This document shows positions 7,868-16,339 of a stretch of 64,000 bases of DNA, in pieces. The position numbers and the translations under genes are program-made. A model generated the notes under the pieces. The model was not told where the DNA came from, searched no databases, and worked only from the letters and a program-made list of their open reading frames with translations. Position 1 is the first letter of the stretch. Every line of letters begins with the position of its first letter. The stretch lies in contig JACKNC010000001.1 in NCBI GenBank assembly GCA_024235095.1, positions 1,773,501 through 1,837,500 of the forward strand, in the 5' to 3' direction. This DNA is from Gammaproteobacteria bacterium (lineage in GTDB: Bacteria; Pseudomonadota; Gammaproteobacteria; Competibacterales; Competibacteraceae).

Positions 7868-8479
7868 TTATTTGAATCCATTGCTGGCGAACACGTACCG
7901 ATTTTTCTCGGTTATCGCCATGTCCAGCGGCACGTCCCAAAGCTGCCGGATGAGCGCATTAACCCGTTGAAATTCATAACCCAGTCCGATGAGTCGGGGG
8001 CGATGGCCTCGCCAATTCGGGTCCAACAGGAAGGCGAAACTGCGATCGTAAAATCCTCCACCCATGCCCAAGCGCGTCCCAGTGACATCGAATGCTGTTA
8101 ATGGCGTCAATACCCAGTCCATATCGAAGGGCTGCCGCCATGCAGTGGGAGAAACCTGGGGTTCGGGGATGTTGAAACGATTACGACGCAGTGGAGCATC
8201 GCATTGATAAGGGGCGAACCGTAGCGCCTCGCCCGCCAGCACCGGCAAATAGATCTTCTTATCTGCGAGCCAGGCGTGTTTCAGTAGTAGCGCGGGATCA
8301 AGCTCGCCCTGACAGGCATAGTAACCGGCGATAGCAGCTACGTTGGCAAAATCGGGTTCATCAGCGAGCCGTTGAGTAACAGCCAGCGCCGCTGTCTGCT
8401 GCTCGGCAGCCGAAAGGGCGCGACGTCGAGCGCGTAGGGATTGACGCAGAATATCCTGGGGCAACACCGGGGGGATCAC
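7868..8479 (-). CDS. 5-formyltetrahydrofolate cyclo-ligase
   Basis: An approximately 203-residue ATP-dependent enzyme converting 5-formyl-THF to 5,10-methenyl-THF. The signature GMGGGFYDR and the N-terminal LRARRRALSAAEQQ are clear. The frame is open much farther upstream, but that part lies in the 6S RNA gene, so a GTG at 8479 (or 8467) is taken as the start; neither has a clear ribosome-binding site, so the exact N-terminus is uncertain. Placement just downstream of 6S RNA is conserved in gammaproteobacteria, and read-through of the 6S terminator probably supplies its transcript. Confidence 0.88.
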   Translation of the reverse strand: MIPPVLPQDILRQSLRARRRALSAAEQQTAALAVTQRLADEPDFANVAAIAGYYACQGELDPALLLKHAWLADKKIYLPVLAGEALRFAPYQCDAPLRRNRFNIPEPQVSPTAWRQPFDMDWVLTPLTAFDVTGTRLGMGGGFYDRSFAFLLDPNWRGHRPRLIGLGYEFQRVNALIRQLWDVPLDMAITEKNRYVFASNGFK

Positions 8480-8485
8480 GCTGGC

Positions 8486-8511
8486 AAAAGAAAAACGGGC
8501 AAGCCGCCCGT
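8486..8511 (-). terminator. terminator of 6S RNA gene
   Basis: On the minus strand a 6-bp stem ACGGGC/GCCCGT with a five-base loop is followed by TTTTTCTTTT. It sits between the end of 6S RNA and the start of the cyclo-ligase gene. Confidence 0.8.
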
Positions 8512-8529
8512 CCCAGAAGTTAAAGAGGG

Positions 8530-8717
8530 CGTTTTCCGCCTGTGCCGTCTCGGACCTTGCCCTTGAACCACGGCGGTTCAAGTGGGGAGCAGCGCGATGC
8601 ATCAGGCTTTCCACAACGCGGCAGACATGCACACCTGCACCAGCAGCCGCGCCCCTGGGTATAATCAATTAGGATCAAGGGGTTACCCAGTCCACTACTC
8701 GAACACCGCAGAAAACG
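8530..8717 (-). ncRNA. ssrS: 6S RNA
   Basis: A regulatory RNA that mimics an open promoter and binds sigma-70 RNA polymerase in stationary phase. On the minus strand the 5' part TTTTCTGCGGTGTTCG pairs with the 3' part CGGCACAGGCGGAAAA as a closing stem, and the highly conserved hairpin CTTGAACCGCCGTGGTTCAA precedes the 3' end. Length near 185 nt and position between zapA and the cyclo-ligase gene match E. coli. Ends are set by the closing stem and may be off by a few bases. A long open frame crossing it is spurious. Confidence 0.88.
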
Positions 8718-8746
8718 CCCAAACTGAAAATCGTTCACGCACCAGG

Positions 8747-8775
8747 ATTATAACTCAATTAACGCTGCTTGCTAA
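8747..8775 (-). promoter_or_regulatory. candidate sigma-70 promoter for 6S RNA
   Basis: Minus strand: TTAGCA (8775-8770), 17-bp spacer, perfect TATAAT (8752-8747). The predicted start near 8740 would give a precursor about 23 nt longer than the mature 5' end, consistent with 5' processing known for 6S RNA. Confidence 0.55.
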
Positions 8776-9062
8776 AGCACGGCGTCAACTTTCTGCAATA
8801 AATCCCGCACCTGATGGCTGATGATGGCTTCCGCTTCCGCTGTATGACGTTGTTGCTGAAGTAAATCATGGCTAAGATTCAAAGCGGTCATCACGGCAAT
8901 CGCCTCCAGACTTAAATGCTTGCCTTGGTTGCGAATCGCTCCCATCCGTTCATTCAGATAACGGGCCGCTTCTAGCAATTCATCCCGTTCCGATGGCTGG
9001 CAGGCAAACCGGTATTCGTACCCGATCAATTGAACGACGACACTATGGGTTTCCTGGTTCAC
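8772..9062 (-). CDS. zapA: cell division protein ZapA
   Basis: A 96-residue FtsZ-ring stabiliser. The N-terminal globular part (VVVQLIGYEYRFACQPSERDELLEAARYLNERM) and a C-terminal coiled coil (from about residue 55, NLSHDLLQQQRHTAEAE) match the family. It overlaps the preceding TIGR02449-type gene by 4 bp, so the two are a translationally coupled pair, and 6S RNA follows, which is the conserved gammaproteobacterial order. Confidence 0.95.
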   Translation of the reverse strand: MNQETHSVVVQLIGYEYRFACQPSERDELLEAARYLNERMGAIRNQGKHLSLEAIAVMTALNLSHDLLQQQRHTAEAEAIISHQVRDLLQKVDAVL

Positions 9063-9337
9063 GGGGCTTGCTCCAGATCTCTCAGGCGCACAATCATGGT
9101 TTCGATACGGGAACGGGATTGCTCGTTCTTGTCATGCAGGGCATCGCGTTCGGTCTGCAAGGCGGTCGTTTGCTGACGCAATTCCTGATTTTCCCAAGTC
9201 AGCTGCTCGCACCGTCGCACCAGTTGTTCGACCCGTTCGGCGAGAATGGCTAAATCGGTCACCACCGTTCCGGAGGGATCATCGAAATCCTCGGTCGTGA
9301 AGGGTGCTGTATTTTGTTCAAAGTTTTCGCTGTCCAT
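9059..9337 (-). CDS. ZapB-like coiled-coil protein (TIGR02449 type)
   Basis: A 92-residue protein with an acidic N-terminus and a predicted coiled coil from about residue 26 to the end (LAILAERVEQLVRRCEQLTWENQELRQ...). Such proteins sit in front of zapA in many gammaproteobacteria and are thought to act in Z-ring organisation as ZapB does, though this is by context rather than close sequence identity. Its TGA overlaps the zapA ATG, indicating coupled translation. Confidence 0.85.
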   Translation of the reverse strand: MDSENFEQNTAPFTTEDFDDPSGTVVTDLAILAERVEQLVRRCEQLTWENQELRQQTTALQTERDALHDKNEQSRSRIETMIVRLRDLEQAP

Positions 9338-9501
9338 AAAAACACTATAACTCGATTCTCAAGTTTTTAGAACTTGACAAAGTGATGAAACGGGCAGCGG
9401 GTCATTCTTGCCAGACTCGGGTTCCCGCCTGGGCTGGAGCCGTCACGGTACTGACCCAGTGGCCCGCTACCGCTGGGTAGTCTAAGGTAGACTTCAGCAT
9501 C

Positions 9502-10767
9502 ATGGCCAGTGAGCTGATCGAGGAACCGACTCTGTTGATCCGTCAACCCTTACTGTTTGTTCAAGAGTTTGTCGCCGCGCTAGACGAGGCGTTGCGGGCA
9601 CACGATAGGGCGGGTCGGGGGCTCTCGCGGTTGCAGCAACGGTGGTTAAGCTTTTGCCTGATGGCGATCATGATCACCCATCGTCTCTGCTGGGCGCGCT
9701 TTGAGCGCGTGGGACTGGGGCGCTATTCGCAAGCGGTGCTGTCGTGAGTCTTTTGCCGGGCCAAACTGCCGTGGGAAGGGCTGTTGGCGCTGAGTGTCCG
9801 GGTGATTCTGCACCGTTATGGGATCACGAGCGGCACCGCTGGTGGCGGATGATAGTGACCGGGCGCGCAGTAAGGTCACGCGGCGGTTCACAAGCTCAAG
9901 GACAAGACCAGCGGTGGTTATGTCATGGGCCAGTGTCTGGTATTCCTGCTTTTGGTCACGGCCACGGTGACATTCCCGGTGGGGGTGGCCTTCCATCAAC
10001 CCGATCCGGCCCTGCGGGCCTGGTGCCGGCGGGATGACGAACTCAAACGGCAAAAGATCGCCAAGCGGGCACGCCCGGCGGGCCCCGGCCCGAGATCCAG
10101 CCTACCCGACCAAGAGCGCGCTGTGCCTGCAGCTCTTGGAGCGGTTTGCCCGCGAACACCCGACCGTGCAGGTGCAAGCCGTGCTGGTGGACGCGTGGTA
10201 TGGTACCCAGGCCTTTCTGGAGCAGGCCAGCGCCCTCTTTGGTGGTGTCCAGGTCATCAGTCAGCGTCGCCACAACCAGAAGGTGCGCTTTCGCAACCGC
10301 AGCCTGACGCTGGAGACCTTTTCATCCGCTATCCCGGCGTCGCCCAGCGCTATCCACGGCGTGGTGATGAACCCGTCGACGTCATCATCAGCAGTGCGCG
10401 TTTGTGGGTAGAAGTCCATGGACGTAAGCAATTGATCGTGGCTGTGAAGTATGCCGGGGAAACCGAGTATCGTTATTTAGTCGCCACCGACTTGAGTGGG
10501 CGAACCGAAGATGTCTTCCGGACCTTTACCTTACGCTGGCTGGTCGAGGTCTTCATCCAGGACTGGAAAGGCCATCAAGGCTGGGGCACCTTGGCCAAAC
10601 AGCCAGGCGTTGAGGGGTCAAGCCACGGCCTGATCTTAAGCCTGCTGGTGGACCAGGGTCTCCTGCTGCATCCGGCCCAGCTCGCCCGGTTGAAGAACCG
10701 GCAACCGGCGGTGACCGTCGGGAGCCTGATCGAGCGCATCAAGGTCGAGAGCATTCCCCAGAGTTAA
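9502..10767 (+). pseudogene. decayed DDE transposase (IS4-superfamily, IS701-like)
   Basis: Pieces of one transposase lie in three frames: MASELIEEPTLLIRQPLLFV (9502-), an in-frame TGA at 9745, then VADDSDRARSKVTRRF (near 9850), GGYVMGQCLVFLLLV (from 9915), YPTKSALCLQLLERFAREHP (near 10100) with GGVQVISQRRHNQKVRF, and TLRWLVEVFIQDWKGHQGWG (near 10530) carrying the probable catalytic Glu region. At least three frameshifts plus one nonsense codon show it is dead. Ends of the element were not identified. The IS1-family copy starts 20 bp after its stop. Confidence 0.8.
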
Positions 10768-10786
10768 ATCCGGATGAACAGGTTTG

Positions 10787-12091
10787 GGTGGTGTCCCTCA
10801 GTTTACGTGATGAGCATCGTCGAGTGCGGGGAACAAGTGTTTGATGGTTTCCAAGGTATTCAGAAACGGTGCGGGTACCCGAAAGCCCAGCAACTCCGCC
10901 GTGGTCCAGATATGATCGGTCATCCCCGCCGCCATGGCCGGCGTGACAGGCCGCCATTTACGGGGCGATCCGTTGCCTCGGGTCGGTTCCGGGGTGGGCA
11001 ATTCCTCACGCAGGCTCAGGTGGGGCAAGCAGAAATGGTAGTAAGCCAACGACAGCCACACCTGCTTTTCCATCCACGACCGTTGCTTGGAAAACGCGGT
11101 CGTCTTGCGAGCCAACCGCCGATTGTGTTCGCGCCAGGCCAGGTTATCCCGCTCCACAAAGCTCGTGTTGATCGTCGTGCTGGTGGCGGATGCGGCCAAT
11201 CGCGCCTGAAGCTCGTCCGCGCTTCCCCAGACCCTCTTACGGGTCACCTCGACCACCCGTCCTTTTTCACGTCGCTTAACCACTTGAGCATACAGCAAAT
11301 TCGGCGGTGGGCGGCACCGTGGGGCCGGATATCGTCCTCGCGTCCCTTGGCGCTCGGGCTGATACCATTCCCCATAGGCATGGAGCAAGGCGCTGGGATA
11401 GCCCGGCCATTGGTCGCTAGTAAAGAAGGGGACGTGATCGTCGGTCACATACACCACGCGCTCCAGGAGCAGGTTCGCCTGAGCCTGCGTGCGCTGGCCC
11501 ACGACAAACCCTACCACCAGGCGCCATTCGGGCGCAAAGGCGACCCACACCCAAGCATCGCCATCCGTCTCGCACCATTGCTGCGCCATCGGCAGATTCT
11601 GGTCCTTGGTATGGACAAAGCTCCACAATTCATCCAGTTGACACTCGGTCACCGTCAGCTCGCGCCAATGGGACAAAACCACCAAACGACATTGCTGGGC
11701 GGCCCGAGTCAACCACGCACAAACCGTATCCTTGTCGATCTGGACGATTCGTGCCGTACCCTGGATGGAATTTCCCTCCGCCAACGCCCGCATCGCCAGT
11801 TCGAAAACGGCGGGGTCGGCCTCGAGGTCAAAATACGCAGTTCCGTACGTCAAGGACACTCTCCTCCCGCACGAACGACACAACGCCTGCTTTTTCCCGT
11901 GACTGGAACCATTTTTGACCAACAACCCTTGACCAAAGGGCCGACCGTAGTGGTGACAGGAACGATTGGGGCAGTAGAGCGTTTCCCACTTCATAAGATC
12001 CCCGGTCAGTGATTAACACCACAATCACAATGAGGATACATGTTGTCGTCGTCACTGGCTTAGCTCATCACGTAAACTGAGGGACACCACC
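10787..12091 (-). mobile_element. complete IS1-family insertion sequence, 1305 bp
   Basis: Perfect 29-bp terminal inverted repeats begin GGTGGTGTCCCTCAG at 10787 and end with the complement at 12091. They are flanked by the 8-bp direct repeat CAGGTTTG (10779-10786 and 12092-12099), the expected target duplication. One transposase gene fills the element on the minus strand. The ends start GGTG as in IS1. Intact ends, intact gene and exact duplication indicate recent arrival. Confidence 0.9.
10798..11994 (-). CDS. IS1-family transposase, single-ORF type
   Basis: A 398-residue transposase. N-terminal zinc-binding motif CPNRSCHHYG...CRSCGRR (residues 8-44), a helix-turn-helix (NSIQGTARIVQIDKDTVCAW), and an IS1-type DDE core with QLDELWSFVHTK, VGQRTQ, TSDQWPGY and the conserved SFVERDNLAWREHNRRLARK followed by FSK. 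Unlike classical IS1, where InsA and InsB are joined by frameshifting, one frame encodes the whole protein. No disruption is seen, so it is likely functional. Confidence 0.9.
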   Translation of the reverse strand: MKWETLYCPNRSCHHYGRPFGQGLLVKNGSSHGKKQALCRSCGRRVSLTYGTAYFDLEADPAVFELAMRALAEGNSIQGTARIVQIDKDTVCAWLTRAAQQCRLVVLSHWRELTVTECQLDELWSFVHTKDQNLPMAQQWCETDGDAWVWVAFAPEWRLVVGFVVGQRTQAQANLLLERVVYVTDDHVPFFTSDQWPGYPSALLHAYGEWYQPERQGTRGRYPAPRCRPPPNLLYAQVVKRREKGRVVEVTRKRVWGSADELQARLAASATSTTINTSFVERDNLAWREHNRRLARKTTAFSKQRSWMEKQVWLSLAYYHFCLPHLSLREELPTPEPTRGNGSPRKWRPVTPAMAAGMTDHIWTTAELLGFRVPAPFLNTLETIKHLFPALDDAHHVN

Positions 12092-12092
12092 C

Positions 12093-12477
12093 AGGTTTGG
12101 AATGAGATCAAAAATGGTCATCTGGAAAAGGAGCCGATTAAAAACAGAGCTCCTGAGTCATCTCGATGTTGAACTCGCGGCTCACGGAGCGATGTGGTTC
12201 AAACGAAACATCTTGGATCTCACGGCCACATCAGCGCGAGAACTCCTTCGAGGCCGATCCGGCAACCGGGCACAGGTCGATGATGATCGGCTTGATGCCT
12301 ACTATCGTTTCGCAGGTTTGGAGACCGTTCAGAGACCGGAGGAAACCATCGCATCGGTTTCAAACAACCTGCATGAGCGGGTGTACAGCGAATAGTTAAA
12401 AATAGAATTTGACTCAATTTCACCCGAAACGCTGGAATCCACCGAAAATCCGATCGGACCAGATGCCTCCTAACCTG
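12093..12477. other. unassigned stretch between IS1 copy and KGG-type gene
   Basis: About 385 bp with no gene that can be supported. A 97-codon plus-strand frame (12102-12395) and a 67-codon minus-strand frame (12220-12423) are open, but neither resembles a known family nor has a convincing start. At 12478-12496 the minus strand reads GGGCTGTTGCAAAAGTTTT, resembling the tips of some insertion sequences, so this may be residue of an older element. Confidence 0.4.
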
Positions 12478-12705
12478 TCAAAACTTTTGCAACAGCCCAC
12501 TAGCAATCTCCTTCCGCTCTTCCGGCGTGAGTTTCTCTGCTCGCGCCTTCCCCCCCTTCTTTCCACCAAGGCGGCCAAGCGCCACCGCCGCCGGATTCTT
12601 ATTCGGCTGTTCTGGTTCCTTGGTTTCCTCGTCCGTCGCTTGATCTACAATCGACTTGGCGAGTTGGTTGAGGTCGAGCCGACCTTTGCTTGAGCGTTTA
12701 GGCAT
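12478..12705 (-). CDS. small basic conserved protein, C-terminus probably truncated
   Basis: A 75-residue protein MPKRSSKGRLDLNQLAKSIV... with NPAAVALGRLGGKKGGKARA and KLTPEERKEIA. Similar small Lys/Gly-rich proteins are common in proteobacteria and normally end in a basic tail after EERxxIAxxAA; here the end is ASGLLQKF, coincident with an IS-tip-like GGGCTGTTGCAAAAG on the coding strand. The last residues are therefore probably replaced by insertion debris. Function is unknown; nucleic-acid binding is only suggested by charge. Confidence 0.6.
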   Translation of the reverse strand: MPKRSSKGRLDLNQLAKSIVDQATDEETKEPEQPNKNPAAVALGRLGGKKGGKARAEKLTPEERKEIASGLLQKF

Positions 12706-12756
12706 GGTGGAGTCAGTATGCTTAGGCTCCCGCTGACCGTCAAGATGCTAAATTTC

Positions 12757-12773
12757 AAACTGAGACACTACCC
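12757..12773. repeat. solitary IS-like end
   Basis: AAACTGAGACACTACCC resembles the right tip of the nearby IS1-family element (AAACTGAGGGACACCACCC) but is diverged and has no partner. It lies in the leader of the small basic gene and may be the remnant of a related element. Confidence 0.4.
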
Positions 12774-12851
12774 AAACCCGATTCCGCATAGAAACCGGAC
12801 AAATTCAAGAGTAACTACCCGTTCCTGTTTCTGATGCCTGAAACCTCTATA

Positions 12852-14222
12852 TCAGGCTTTCAGATTATGCTTACTCAACAGGGTGTACAGGGTGGGCCGG
12901 GTAATGCCCAGCAACTCGGCAGCCTGGGAAAGATTGTTCTGGGTGTAATTGAGCGCTTGCAAAATAGCATGCCGCTCAGCTTGCTCGCGCGCCTGGCGCA
13001 GGTCAGGCGGAGGTTCGATGGCAACCGCCACATCTTCATCGTCCGTTTCCAATTCCAGGTCCTGGGCAGTCACCTGACCCGATTCGCTCATGATCAATGC
13101 TCGCTTGAGCCGATTTTCCAATTCCCGAATATTGCCCGGCCAGCGATACCTCTCCAGCGCCCGCACTGCATCAGAAGCAAAATTCAGCCGGGCCTTGCCC
13201 AGCGATTCTCCAAAGGTATTCAACAACGCACGGGCAATCAGCAATACATCTCCCTCCCGTTCGCGCAGCGCAGGAATCTGGACCGTGATTTCGCTGATCC
13301 GGTAGTAGAGATCTTCACGGAACTGGCCTTCATCGATCAAGGCTGAAAGATCGCGGTGCGTTGCACACACCACACGGACATCGACCGGGATCATCTCGCG
13401 GCCGCCGACTCGCTCGATCACCCGTTCCTGCAAAAAACGCAACAACTTAGCTTGCAGTGGGAGCGGCAAATCGCCTACTTCGTCGAGCATCAGCGTCCCA
13501 CCGTCCGCATACTCGATCTTCCCTCGATTCTGCTTGACGGCACCGGTAAAGGAACCCTTTTCATGGCCGAATAACTCGCTTTCCAACAGAGCGTCGGGAA
13601 TCGCCGCACAGTTAATGGCCACAAACGCGCCCTGGGATCGGCAACTCAGTTCATGCAGCGCTCGCGTCAACACTTCCTTGCCAGTACCGCTTTCCCCCAG
13701 TAGCAATACATTCGCATTGGTCGGCGCGATTTTCCGAATTTTCCGGCAGATTTTGAGCATCTCCGGGCTACCGGCGATCATACCCGGTAACGGCATGGTC
13801 ATCTGGTGAGCCAGCAATTCCCGGTTCTCCTGCTCCAGCGTATACAGGTTATAGGCGCGATCCACCAATAAGCGGAGCACGTCGGCATCCACTGGCTTCT
13901 GGTAAAAATCGTAAGCGCTCATTGCAATCGCTTGAAGGGCGTTTTTGCGCTCGTCATTGCCGGTGACCACGATAACCTTAGCTTCCGGGGCCAGTGCGCG
14001 AATTTGTTCAAGCGCTTTCAACCCTTCTGAGGCATTGGCTGGGTCCGGCGGCAACCCCAGATCCAGCAGCACAATCGACGGCGTATGCCGCCGCACCTGG
14101 GCCAAACCCGTCTCACGATCCTCGGCCATGAGTACTTCATAACCGTCAAAGCACCAACGCAATTGGCTGCGCAAGCCGGAGTCGTCCTCGATGATTAATA
14201 ACTTTCGGCTGGATTCTGCCAT
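12852..14222 (-). CDS. prsR: PEP-CTERM system sigma-54 response regulator PrsR
   Basis: A 456-residue NtrC-type regulator: receiver domain (1-125) with acidic pocket IEDD and phospho-acceptor Asp in LLDLGLPP, AAA+ domain (about 145-380) with Walker A GESGTGKE and the sigma-54 contact loop as GSFTGA, and a C-terminal Fis-type helix-turn-helix (NNLSQAAELLGITRPTLYTL). The receiver has the extended form typical of the regulator paired with PrsK in exosortase/PEP-CTERM genomes. It overlaps prsK by 28 bp, so the two are co-translated. Targets would be sigma-54 promoters for exopolysaccharide or PEP-CTERM proteins; none was located here. Confidence 0.9.
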   Translation of the reverse strand: MAESSRKLLIIEDDSGLRSQLRWCFDGYEVLMAEDRETGLAQVRRHTPSIVLLDLGLPPDPANASEGLKALEQIRALAPEAKVIVVTGNDERKNALQAIAMSAYDFYQKPVDADVLRLLVDRAYNLYTLEQENRELLAHQMTMPLPGMIAGSPEMLKICRKIRKIAPTNANVLLLGESGTGKEVLTRALHELSCRSQGAFVAINCAAIPDALLESELFGHEKGSFTGAVKQNRGKIEYADGGTLMLDEVGDLPLPLQAKLLRFLQERVIERVGGREMIPVDVRVVCATHRDLSALIDEGQFREDLYYRISEITVQIPALREREGDVLLIARALLNTFGESLGKARLNFASDAVRALERYRWPGNIRELENRLKRALIMSESGQVTAQDLELETDDEDVAVAIEPPPDLRQAREQAERHAILQALNYTQNNLSQAAELLGITRPTLYTLLSKHNLKA

Positions 14223-16321
14223 TCGCGGGTCTCTGTTTCGATGTTTGCCACGTTCGGATTCTCAATCAACGGCAACCGCAGAAAAAAGGTCGTACCCTGA
14301 CCAGGCTGGCTGTTGACCGTCAACTCGCCACCGGCGGCGTGGGCGAATTCACGACTTTCATAAACGCCGATGCCCATACCGGCGTTGCCTTTGGTAGTCG
14401 TAAAAGGACGGAACAACCGCTCGCGAATAAACTGTTCGTCCATACCGCAGCCATCATCATGCACTGCTGCTACCGCGATTGATCCTTCGGAGTAAACCGT
14501 CACTTCAACCATGCCTTCCGCACCGGTCGCTTCCTGGGCGTTCTGAATCAGATGTTCCAGCATCGCGACCAAGCGTTCCGGGTCAGCCTGAATCCAGGGT
14601 TCATCATCGGCCACGAATCGTGCGACGGGCGCCGGACGTTGTACCGCACGCGCTTCGACTGCGCGCTTCACCACGGTTTTTAACGCCATTGAACGTGCAG
14701 CGCTGGCCAGCGGTTCCTTGCGCAGCTGCGCCAGTAGCCGGTTCATGCGCTCAGTGGCATTGGTCACGGTCTGAAAAGCGTCTTCAACAAACGCCGGATT
14801 TTTCCCGTGGCGTGCGGCATTGGCTACTACCAGCGCCAATTGGGCAGCGATATTCTTGAGATCATGGACCACATAAGCCGATAACCGGTGAAACGCCTCG
14901 AACTGGCGCGCTTCACTTAACGCTTCACTAGTTTCCAGCAGAGCCACGTAACTGGCTACCTGACGACCGGCCGTTTTGAGCAAGTCGCGATCCTCCCAGT
15001 TGATCTGCTGCGGGGCGCGCGCTTCGGCGAGGACCAGAAAACCCTGTAAATGATCACCCAGCAACAAGGGTACAATCAACCAGACCCGGCGCGCTTTACG
15101 CAGCCAGTCCGGCAGAATTAAATCACCGTACAGTTCCGGTTCGCGCCAATACTCATCCAATTCAACTACCCACTGGCGTTTTTCCAGAAAACGCGCCAAT
15201 GATGAATCGACGGGTTCGACCTGAATCGCCGGTTCATTACGGTCACGCATATTATGGCAGGCGATCAGAGTGAAGCCGTCCGGTTCTCGCCGCGCCCAGA
15301 GCGCGCCGCCGGTGCTATGGACAATTTCGGCCACCGCACGGATGATCCGTTCCTGGGGAGACTCACTGGGATCGCCGGAGGACAGGGTGCCGATGAACTT
15401 CAACCATTCTTCCCGATAGTCATATTTATAGCTAAAAAAGTGCTTGTTCATCAGCACCAGCGCCCTAGCGCGCACTTGCCCGGAAAACAATAGCGTTGCC
15501 AACAGGACGCCCGCACCGGTCAGAAACGCCAATTGCAAGGTTGCCCCCCAGGTGCCGCCGTAAGCCCGGACGTAATAACCCGCGCCCGCCATCGTCAGCA
15601 GATAAACGCCCGCGCCGAAAATAGTCGCCGAATGCAGCACAGCTCGTCGCGAAACAAACACCTCCATCGACCATTCCGGATTGCGCGCCGCCGCTAGGGC
15701 GATCATAGGCGCGGCGAAGGCGCTTACCAATCCGCGCGCCTCCCAGATGACCGGATCCAGCCGTTTGAACAGCAGCGCATCGGCATACAGGAAAAAATCA
15801 TAAGCGAACAACAACCCTAACCCTAGATAGAGGAATTTGGTGGCCCAGCGCCGTTGGGGATGAGTATTACGGAAGAGTTGTTCAATCAGCGCCAATCCCG
15901 CGATGGCCAAACCAATATGCCCCAGAATCCCGGCATCCGCGGGTAGTTCAAACTGGGAACTCCACAAGGGTTGCAGGTCGACCGCGAACAACACGGTTGC
16001 GTAGCTCGCCAGTCCGGTCCAGAACCATTGAACCCAACGGTTCGTCCAGGTTTCGCGAACCAGGGGTTCGAGCAATGCCGCCAGAAACGCCAGCCATGCC
16101 ACACTATGGATGATTTCCAGCAATTGATACAGCCAGTCCGGCGCCAGCACTTCGGCGCTGGCGTACATCGCCGCCCGCAATGCCCATAACAAGGTGATCA
16201 ACACAGCGGTCACCAGCAATCCCCCCTGCAAGCGGCCGCGCCAACTGGTCAACAACAACAGGAAGAGAATGAGCCAGCCGGCTGCCGCCATGCCATAACC
16301 AATCACTCCCAACAAGCTCAT
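14195..16321 (-). CDS. prsK: PEP-CTERM system sensor histidine kinase PrsK
   Basis: A 708-residue membrane kinase. Residues 1-300 hold about eight hydrophobic segments, 310-470 a GAF-like sensor region, and 500-700 the kinase core with phospho-His in VVHDLKNIAAQLALV, N-box LIQNAQEATG, DDGCGMDEQFI and GMGIGVYESREF. The HDLKN form of the H-box is characteristic of PrsK. It is encoded between the sugar transferase and PrsR on the same strand with overlap to prsR, forming a regulatory operon. Signal sensed is unknown. Confidence 0.9.
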   Translation of the reverse strand: MSLLGVIGYGMAAAGWLILFLLLLTSWRGRLQGGLLVTAVLITLLWALRAAMYASAEVLAPDWLYQLLEIIHSVAWLAFLAALLEPLVRETWTNRWVQWFWTGLASYATVLFAVDLQPLWSSQFELPADAGILGHIGLAIAGLALIEQLFRNTHPQRRWATKFLYLGLGLLFAYDFFLYADALLFKRLDPVIWEARGLVSAFAAPMIALAAARNPEWSMEVFVSRRAVLHSATIFGAGVYLLTMAGAGYYVRAYGGTWGATLQLAFLTGAGVLLATLLFSGQVRARALVLMNKHFFSYKYDYREEWLKFIGTLSSGDPSESPQERIIRAVAEIVHSTGGALWARREPDGFTLIACHNMRDRNEPAIQVEPVDSSLARFLEKRQWVVELDEYWREPELYGDLILPDWLRKARRVWLIVPLLLGDHLQGFLVLAEARAPQQINWEDRDLLKTAGRQVASYVALLETSEALSEARQFEAFHRLSAYVVHDLKNIAAQLALVVANAARHGKNPAFVEDAFQTVTNATERMNRLLAQLRKEPLASAARSMALKTVVKRAVEARAVQRPAPVARFVADDEPWIQADPERLVAMLEHLIQNAQEATGAEGMVEVTVYSEGSIAVAAVHDDGCGMDEQFIRERLFRPFTTTKGNAGMGIGVYESREFAHAAGGELTVNSQPGQGTTFFLRLPLIENPNVANIETETREWQNPAESY

Positions 16322-16339
16322 AGATACTCTGTCCTGTAG

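Noticed and set aside
7853..8101. 82-codon plus-strand frame after ilvA
   Set aside because: Antisense to the conserved C-terminal GMGGGFYDR region of the cyclo-ligase.
8520..8738. Minus-strand frame of 72 codons and the long 5' extension of the cyclo-ligase frame
   Set aside because: Both lie in the 6S RNA gene, whose conserved stem and hairpin explain the sequence.
9380..9501. Terminal inverted repeat for the decayed transposase
   Set aside because: A GC-rich region with CCCAG...CTGGG is present, but no matching partner near the 3' end was found, so element ends were not called.
10774..12012. 412-codon plus-strand frame across the IS1-family element
   Set aside because: Antisense to a clear transposase with zinc and DDE motifs, and it spans the terminal repeats.
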